Source: an uncultured Clostridium sp. (GTDB taxonomy: Bacteria > Bacillota > Clostridia > Lachnospirales > Lachnospiraceae). From it: DNA of 9,332 nucleotides. The notes beneath the pieces are model-generated. The model worked only from the letters and a program-made list of their open reading frames with translations. It was not told the origin of the DNA and made no database searches. Position 1 is the first letter of the stretch. Every line of letters starts with the position of its first letter. Both the position numbers and the translations under genes were made by a program. The stretch is taken from assembly GCA_900551225.1 (NCBI GenBank), contig URUZ01000216.1, positions 1 to 9,332 of the forward strand, in the 5' to 3' direction. Positions 4,657-9,332 of the stretch are shown here, piece by piece.

Positions 4657-6978
4657 CTATATTTTTTTTAATTTTGCAAACGACGCAAACATCTTTTTGG
4701 GGCCCGCTGTGTCGAATTCCACGGTCACCTCATAGTCCTTGCCGCCGTCCTTCACTGTCTTGACCGTGCCCTGGCCGAACTTGATATGGCTGACGCGGTC
4801 CCCTGCCCCATAGTCCAGGGAAGCGGCCTTCTGCACGGTAAATGCCTTGCCAAATGCTGGCTGGGCCGGTGTTCCCGCAGGCGCTGCGCTGCGGGAAGCG
4901 TAGGGGTTGGGCCTGGCGCCAAATCCTTTGGAAACGCCTCCTTTTGTCTCTCCGCCGCCGGACTCCGCCTTATTCCAGGGCAGCGTATTATCAGCGTAGG
5001 CATCCGGTTTGCGGTGGCTGCTGTAGCTGTCTGCGCCGCCCAGCACCGGTTCCAGCCGGTCGAATTCCACCATGGCTGCCGGAAGCTCATCCACAAAACG
5101 GCTGGCCTTGGAGTAGCGGGTCTCCCCGTTGATCATCCGCTGCCTGGCGGAGGTCATCACCAGCTCCTGCTTTGCCCTTGTGATTCCCACATAGCACAGC
5201 CGCCGCTCCTCCTCAATCTCAGTCCGGTCATCTGAAGTGATGGACATCATGCTGGGGAACAGGCCGTCCTCCATGCCCACCAGATATACCTTGGGGAACT
5301 CCAGGCCCTTGGCGCTGTGCAGGGTCATCAGAGTCACCCGCTCCTCCGACTGGTCCATATTGTCAATGTCGGCGACCAGAGCAACCTGTTCCAGGAATTC
5401 ATCCAGGGACGGGTGTTCGCTGTCCTCCTCATAGCTCACAGCCTTGTTGACCAGCTCCTCGATGTTCTCCAGACGGGTCTGGGATTCAATCTCCCCCTCA
5501 TTCTCCAGCTCCTGGCGGTATCCCGTCTCATCCAGAATCCCTTCAATTATATCCTGGATGGCGTAGTCCTCCGAGGCCGCCCGCACCTTAAAGCTCTCAA
5601 TCTGTCCCACAAATACAGCGATCTTCGCTGCGGTCTTGCCCAGCCCCGGCACCAGGCGAGCCTCCTTCAGGGCCTCATACAGGCTCATCCCATGCTCTGA
5701 GGCAAATGCCGTCACCTTCCCCATAGTGGTTGCGCCTATGCCCCGTTTGGGCACATTGATCACCCTCAGCACCGACAGATCGTCCACACCGTTGGCTATG
5801 GTGCGCAGGTAGGCCAGAATATCCTTGATCTCTTTTCTCTGGTAGAAATTCACGCCGCCCACCAGACGGTAGGGCACATTATAGAAAATGCAGCGTTCCT
5901 CAATCAGGCGGGACTGGGCATTGGTACGGTACAGCACGGCCTGGTCCTTATAGGAAAATCCGCTGTCCCTGATCTGTCTGGCTACATAGTCAGCCTCATC
6001 CCTGGCATTTTCAAACTGCTTGAAAGACACCAGGCTGCCCTCCCCGTTGGCGGTCCACAGCGTCTTTTCCTTCCGCCCTCTGTTGTGGCGGATCACCCCG
6101 TTGGCCGCGTTTAAGATGTTCTGGCTGGACCGGTAGTTCTGCTCCAGCTTGATCACCTTAGCACCGGGAAATGAATCTTCAAAATTCAGAATATTCTCAA
6201 TATTGGCTCCCCGGAACTTGTAGATGGACTGGTCATCGTCACCCACCACGCACAGGTTCTTGTACTTGCCCGCCAGCAGGCTGATCAGCTTGAACTGGGC
6301 CAGGTTGGTATCCTGGTACTCGTCCACCATTATGTATTTAAAACGCTCCTGGTAGTAATTCAGCACATCCGGGTTATTCTGGAACAGCTCCACTGTCTTT
6401 ACAATCAGATCGTCAAAATCCATGGCGTTGTTCTTCTTCAGCTGCTTCTGGTACTCCTTGTAGATCTCCCCCACCTTCTTCTGGCGGAAATCCCCGCCGG
6501 CATTCAGCAGGAATTCCTCCGGTCCGATCAGCTTGTCCTTGGCCGATGAGATGGCGCTCAGCACAGAGCGCTCCTTATACTGCTTGGTGTCCACGTCCAG
6601 GGCCTTGAACACCTGCTTCATCAGCGTTCTCTGGTCGTCCGTGTCATAGATGGAGAAGCTGGTGGAATATCCCAGCGCCTCAATATGCCGGCGCAGAATG
6701 CGCACACAGCTGGAGTGAAAGGTGCTGACCCAGATACTCTCCGCGCCGAACCCCACCAGCTGGTCCACCCTTTCCCGCATCTCTCCCGCCGCTTTATTGG
6801 TAAAAGTGATGGCCATGATATTCCATGGGTTCACCTGTTTTTCTTCTATCAGATAAGCCACTCTGTGGGTCAGGACCCTGGTCTTGCCGGAGCCGGCTCC
6901 TGCCAGCACCAGAAGCGGACCGTCTGTGCACAGTACAGCCTCCTTCTGCATTGGATTCAGTGAATCATAAATACTCAT
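4657..6978 (-). CDS. pcrA: ATP-dependent DNA helicase PcrA (UvrD/Rep superfamily 1A)
   Basis: A 3'-5' DNA translocase/helicase used in repair, plasmid rolling-circle replication, removal of RecA filaments and transcription-coupled conflict resolution. The 773 residues contain every SF1A motif: Q motif around LNPMQKEAV (7-15), Walker A AGAGSGKT (26-33), motif Ia TFTNKAA (58-64), Walker B VDEYQDT (218-224), motif III GDDDQSIYKFRGA (246-258), motif IV QNYRSS (280-285), motif V TLHSAKGLEF (552-561) and motif VI CYVGITRAK (595-603). A Gly/Ser/Pro-rich linker (about 645-715) leads to the C-terminal Tudor-like domain (about 722-773, YGAGDRVSHIKFGQGTV) that contacts RNA polymerase in Bacillus-type PcrA. 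The ATG at 6978 has only a weak purine-rich ribosome site (AAGAAAG). No ligA or pcrB neighbour is seen. It has its own promoter but no clear terminator before the next gene. Confidence 0.97.
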   Translation of the reverse strand: MSIYDSLNPMQKEAVLCTDGPLLVLAGAGSGKTRVLTHRVAYLIEEKQVNPWNIMAITFTNKAAGEMRERVDQLVGFGAESIWVSTFHSSCVRILRRHIEALGYSTSFSIYDTDDQRTLMKQVFKALDVDTKQYKERSVLSAISSAKDKLIGPEEFLLNAGGDFRQKKVGEIYKEYQKQLKKNNAMDFDDLIVKTVELFQNNPDVLNYYQERFKYIMVDEYQDTNLAQFKLISLLAGKYKNLCVVGDDDQSIYKFRGANIENILNFEDSFPGAKVIKLEQNYRSSQNILNAANGVIRHNRGRKEKTLWTANGEGSLVSFKQFENARDEADYVARQIRDSGFSYKDQAVLYRTNAQSRLIEERCIFYNVPYRLVGGVNFYQRKEIKDILAYLRTIANGVDDLSVLRVINVPKRGIGATTMGKVTAFASEHGMSLYEALKEARLVPGLGKTAAKIAVFVGQIESFKVRAASEDYAIQDIIEGILDETGYRQELENEGEIESQTRLENIEELVNKAVSYEEDSEHPSLDEFLEQVALVADIDNMDQSEERVTLMTLHSAKGLEFPKVYLVGMEDGLFPSMMSITSDDRTEIEEERRLCYVGITRAKQELVMTSARQRMINGETRYSKASRFVDELPAAMVEFDRLEPVLGGADSYSSHRKPDAYADNTLPWNKAESGGGETKGGVSKGFGARPNPYASRSAAPAGTPAQPAFGKAFTVQKAASLDYGAGDRVSHIKFGQGTVKTVKDGGKDYEVTVEFDTAGPKKMFASFAKLKKI

Positions 6979-7027
6979 TCTTTCTTACCGCCTTCCGTAA
7001 TATACACACTCTAAAGCTGTAAGCTCT

Positions 7028-7056
7028 ATATTAAACTATTTTCGATGATTTGTCAC
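7028..7056 (-). promoter_or_regulatory. Sigma-A promoter for pcrA
   Basis: Minus-strand GTGACA (plus 7051-7056, 5 of 6 to consensus) is followed after 17 bp by TAATAT (plus 7028-7033). Transcription would begin near 7021, about 42 nt ahead of the pcrA ATG and just past the terminator of the preceding operon. Confidence 0.58.
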
Positions 7057-7070
7057 CTATATTGCTTCTT

Positions 7071-7103
7071 AATAAAAATGAAAAGCACCCTGTCCGGGTG
7101 CTT
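7071..7103 (-). terminator. Rho-independent terminator of the LacI/radical SAM operon
   Basis: On the minus strand AAGCACCC (7096-7103) and GGGTGCTT (7083-7090) form a perfect 8-bp stem with a 5-nt loop, followed by a T-rich run (TTCATTTTTATT). The stop codon of the 50-residue gene (7102-7104) overlaps the base of the stem by two bases. Confidence 0.85.
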
Positions 7104-7254
7104 AGCTTGGTTTCCTTTTTGTGTTTGGCCCCATGCCCTCCCTGCGGGAGTTATGGGTCTGGTTCTGGTTCTCCGGCTTTACTTTTTCAGTAATACTGTT
7201 AAACATTTCATTGGATTGCTTCTGATTTAGCTTCTCCTGTTTTTCTTTGTCCAT
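7102..7254 (-). CDS. Conserved-looking 50-residue hydrophilic protein
   Basis: ATG at 7252-7254, TAA at 7102-7104, 50 residues, beginning MDKEKQEKLNQKQSNEMF and ending GMGPNTKRKPS. It is very polar (many K, E, N, Q), with no cysteine, no aromatic residue beyond one Phe, and no membrane segment. The first half is probably helical and the second half probably disordered and basic. The ribosome site GAGGTG (plus 7260-7265) is five bases before the ATG. The gene starts 51 bp after the radical SAM gene without an intervening terminator, and its stop runs into the operon terminator. Good ribosome site, codon use and operon position make it real despite its size. Function unknown. Its composition loosely resembles small spore or ribosome-associated basic proteins, but no family motif was recognised. 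Confidence 0.72.
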   Translation of the reverse strand: MDKEKQEKLNQKQSNEMFNSITEKVKPENQNQTHNSRREGMGPNTKRKPS

Positions 7255-7305
7255 ATGATCACCTCAGGGATAGTATGGCATTTCCCGCACAAAATACTCT
7301 TTATT

Positions 7306-8175
7306 TTACAAATCCAGAGTCAGCTGGGTACATGACTTGTTCTCATAAGCGTTCAGATAAGAGAATATCTGATCCGCATTGCAGGCAATCCCGTTATCCC
7401 GGCAGATTGTGCGGAAAATGTTCATCAGTTTCCTCTGATCAGGGCTGGGAAGCTCATAGGAATTACCGTAATTCCTGATGTAGCGCTCCTTCATCCCTGG
7501 GAAATGCTGATCCAGCTTTTTGTAGAAATACTCCCTGTTGCCGTCCCTCAGGGTCAGGCCAAACCCAAAATTAATGATCCCATAGACCCTGGCCTTTACA
7601 CAGATATCCAGAATTCCCCGCAGATTCTCCTCCGTGTCATTGATAAAGGGCAGCACCGGTGACAGCCAGACCACCGTGGGAATCCCATTATCCCTCATAA
7701 TCTCCAGCACCCTGGCCCGCTCTGCGGTTGTGGAGACATTGGGTTCCAGAATCCGGCACAGATCCTCATCCATCGTGGTCAGCGTCATCTGCACAACGCA
7801 TTTGGATGTGTCGTTGATGTGCTTCAGCAGGTCCAGATCCCGCAGAATCCTATTGGATTTCGTCAGAATGGACAGACCAAACTCATACAGGTCAATGATC
7901 TCCAGGCATTGCCTGGTCAGGCCCAGCTGCTCCTCCAGATGGACATAGGGGTCGGACATGGAGCCGGTCCCCACCATACATCTCTTCCGCTTGTGCCTGA
8001 GGGTCTGCTCCAGCAGCTGCGGGGCATTGATCTTCACTTCTATATCTTCAAAATCATGGTGCATCTGATAGCAGATGCTTCGGGAATCACAGTAAATACA
8101 GCCGTGGGTACAGCCTCTGTAAATATTCATTCCATTGGAAGCGGACAGGATGCCCTTTACCGTAGTCTCATGCAT
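7306..8175 (-). CDS. SPL-family radical SAM protein (COG1533)
   Basis: A 289-residue radical SAM enzyme of the spore photoproduct lyase-like group. It reductively cleaves S-adenosylmethionine at a [4Fe-4S] cluster; the substrate is unknown. The cluster motif CTHGCIYC is at 22-29 (C22, C26, C29). Group signatures follow: GTGSMSDPY (69-77), TRQCLEII around 87-94, TKSNRILRDLDLL (105-117) and VVWLSPVLPFINDTEENL in the barrel's later half. The start is the ATG at 8175, because GGAAAGG (8184-8190) lies eight bases upstream; the GTG three codons earlier would overlap that site. It begins 17 nt after the LacI-type gene's stop, so the two are almost certainly co-transcribed and probably also with the 50-residue gene. 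True spore photoproduct lyase (SplB) is longer with a different N-terminus, so DNA repair function should not be assumed. Confidence 0.9.
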   Translation of the reverse strand: MHETTVKGILSASNGMNIYRGCTHGCIYCDSRSICYQMHHDFEDIEVKINAPQLLEQTLRHKRKRCMVGTGSMSDPYVHLEEQLGLTRQCLEIIDLYEFGLSILTKSNRILRDLDLLKHINDTSKCVVQMTLTTMDEDLCRILEPNVSTTAERARVLEIMRDNGIPTVVWLSPVLPFINDTEENLRGILDICVKARVYGIINFGFGLTLRDGNREYFYKKLDQHFPGMKERYIRNYGNSYELPSPDQRKLMNIFRTICRDNGIACNADQIFSYLNAYENKSCTQLTLDL

Positions 8176-8183
8176 GCTGCACA

Positions 8184-8190
8184 CCTTTCC
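8184..8190 (-). promoter_or_regulatory. Ribosome binding site deciding the radical SAM start
   Basis: Minus-strand GGAAAGG, between the stop of the LacI-type gene and the ATG at 8173-8175, at 8-nt spacing. It abuts the upstream GTG codon (8182-8184), which rules that codon out as the start. Confidence 0.6.
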
Positions 8191-8192
8191 GG

Positions 8193-9269
8193 CTACCGGG
8201 TCCTGGCCGGCCCGGTTGAATTCCTGACAACGAGATGCTGCTTATATTCTATCCGGGTAATGGGCTGGGGTACATCAGACTGGCTGTCCCGGCTCATCTT
8301 CTCATATAATATTGTAAATGCATTATGCCCTTTATCTTCGATGCAGTGTTCGACGGTGGTTAAACTGACCGCCGAGAAGCGGGACGGAAAGTTGTTGTCG
8401 AATCCTCCTACACTGTAATCCTCCGGAATCTTATATCCCGCATCTAAAATTGCATCCATGATTCCATAACACACCATATCATTAACACCTACGAACGCAG
8501 TAATTTCTTTATTCTGCAGGCATTCGCTGCACAGCTCATATCCGATTGCATGTTCCAGCAATATATGGTTCCGCTCATACAGAGGGGTGATGTCCCTGTA
8601 TTTTACTATAACCGGAAAGTCAGGCACCTCTTCCTGATATGCATCCCTAATCCCTTCCAGCCGCTTGGTCCTGGCCGAATTATTCTTATCCAGGGTGGTT
8701 GAGATATATGCAATCTGCCGATGCCCTGATTCCAGCAGATGTCTGGCCATCAACCCGCCGGCAACATAATTGCTGGTCTCAATGGTATCAATACTGATAT
8801 AAGAATCCCTGTCTCCGATGCACACTACCGGCATCCTCTGACTCAGGCGCTCTGCGCTGGCTAATGCGCTGGGTATCATTGCGAAAATAACCCCTGAGAT
8901 ACCGAGATGCTCAACCAGCGACAGGATACGCACCTCGTCCTCGGGACTGCGGTACGTGTTGTAAATCAGCACGTCGTAATCATTTTCCTTTGCAGTCTGT
9001 TCGATGGCCTGGATAATGGTCGCATAATACGGATTGGACACATTGGGCGATATCACAAGCACGGTACGTGTCTCTTCTCTTGCTGCCTCGGTTTTCCTGG
9101 GCACTCTTGAGGAATAGCCCAGCTTCTTAGCCGCCTCCATGACCTTTGTCACAGTCTCAGGGGAGAAGGATACGCCCTCCCGGCCGCTCATGATCATAGA
9201 GGCCGCTGAAACTGATACTCCGGCCAATTCGGCCACATGGCTTAATGTGGGTTTTTGAGATTTTTTCAT
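8193..9269 (-). CDS. LacI-family transcriptional regulator
   Basis: A 358-residue repressor-type protein. Residues 8-52 form the LacI helix-turn-helix headpiece (TLSHVAELAGVSVSAASMIMSG, then ETVTKVMEAAKKLGY). Residues 68-350 are the periplasmic-binding-protein-like effector domain, with the VSNPYYATII start (77-86), RLEGIRDA (203-210), the GVNDMVCYGI signature (261-270) and VGGFDN (287-292). The hinge is unusual: after LGY the family's N..AR.L is absent and the sequence reads SSRVPRKTEAAREETRT. The ATG at 9269 has GGAG six bases upstream. The effector cannot be told from sequence, although most relatives bind sugars or nucleosides. It is the first gene of a probable operon with the radical SAM gene. 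A perfect palindrome about 40 bp upstream is a candidate autoregulatory operator. Confidence 0.93.
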   Translation of the reverse strand: MKKSQKPTLSHVAELAGVSVSAASMIMSGREGVSFSPETVTKVMEAAKKLGYSSRVPRKTEAAREETRTVLVISPNVSNPYYATIIQAIEQTAKENDYDVLIYNTYRSPEDEVRILSLVEHLGISGVIFAMIPSALASAERLSQRMPVVCIGDRDSYISIDTIETSNYVAGGLMARHLLESGHRQIAYISTTLDKNNSARTKRLEGIRDAYQEEVPDFPVIVKYRDITPLYERNHILLEHAIGYELCSECLQNKEITAFVGVNDMVCYGIMDAILDAGYKIPEDYSVGGFDNNFPSRFSAVSLTTVEHCIEDKGHNAFTILYEKMSRDSQSDVPQPITRIEYKQHLVVRNSTGPARTR

Positions 9270-9308
9270 TTATTACTCCATTCTGATTCGGGCATTCATT
9301 GAAAGCTA

Positions 9309-9328
9309 AATATTTTCACTAAAATATT
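9309..9328. promoter_or_regulatory. Palindrome upstream of the LacI-type gene (candidate operator)
   Basis: Perfect 8-bp arms AATATTTT (9309-9316) and AAAATATT (9321-9328) are separated by CACT. The site is 39-59 bp upstream of the regulator's ATG, where its promoter should lie; the -35 would be outside the window. AT-richness makes chance palindromes more likely, and the centre lacks the CG step of classical LacI/CcpA operators. Confidence 0.4.
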
Positions 9329-9332
9329 GCAC

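Noticed and set aside
4786..5235. 149-codon plus-strand open frame opposite the 3' part of pcrA
   Set aside because: It lies entirely opposite conserved helicase coding sequence, has Cys/Arg/Pro-rich shadow-type composition, and has no supporting ribosome site or context.
7306..8175. Annotation as spore photoproduct lyase (splB)
   Set aside because: The cluster motif and COG1533 signatures fit the SPL-like group, but length and N-terminus differ from true SplB, so only the family name is used.
8173..8184. GTG start at 8184 for the radical SAM protein
   Set aside because: The only Shine-Dalgarno (GGAAAGG) directly abuts that GTG; it is correctly spaced only for the ATG at 8175.
7819..8418. 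199-codon open frame on the plus strand opposite the radical SAM and LacI-type genes
   Set aside because: It lies antisense to two well-supported genes and crosses their junction, and no protein motif is visible in its translation.

Overview
The window looks like chromosomal DNA from a mid-GC anaerobic Firmicute, most likely a Lachnospiraceae (Clostridium cluster XIVa) relative of Enterocloster, Hungatella or Blautia. This is judged from protein style (PcrA, the Firmicutes-type Rpn nuclease, the spore-photoproduct-lyase-like radical SAM protein), strong AGGAGG-type ribosome binding sites, TTG/GTG starts and codon use. It is an inference from recognition, not from a search.

Layout. Two genes read rightward: a galactose mutarotase (galM, 9-1073) and a COG1237-type metallo-beta-lactamase-fold hydrolase (1175-1984) with its own extended -10 promoter. 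A GC-rich hairpin sits at the convergent junction, and everything after it is on the minus strand. From right to left on that strand: a LacI-family regulator (8193-9269), a SPL-family radical SAM protein 17 nt downstream (7306-8175) and a 50-residue protein (7102-7254) form one probable operon. It closes at a clear Rho-independent terminator whose stem contains most of the last gene's stop codon. Next comes pcrA (4657-6978) with its own promoter, then a small single-span membrane protein with a repetitive acidic tail (4210-4539), closed by a second strong terminator. Then come a solitary tyrosine recombinase (3212-4036) and an Rpn-family PD-(D/E)XK nuclease (2032-3003), the latter behind a near-consensus promoter.

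The most interesting signal is inside the Rpn nuclease gene. An in-frame ATG at 2235 is preceded at 8 nt by a perfect AAGGAGGTGG Shine-Dalgarno and would give a 67-residue C-terminal protein. That is the architecture of the published E. coli Rpn systems, where a C-terminal fragment made from an internal start inhibits the full-length anti-phage nuclease. Other points worth a look are the LacI-radical SAM-miniprotein operon with a palindrome upstream and a non-canonical hinge in the repressor, the acidic-tail membrane protein beside pcrA, and a hairpin-plus-promoter cassette upstream of the Rpn gene. No tRNA, rRNA, CRISPR array or insertion sequence was seen. No gene-free stretch exceeds 300 bases; the longest is 3004-3211.
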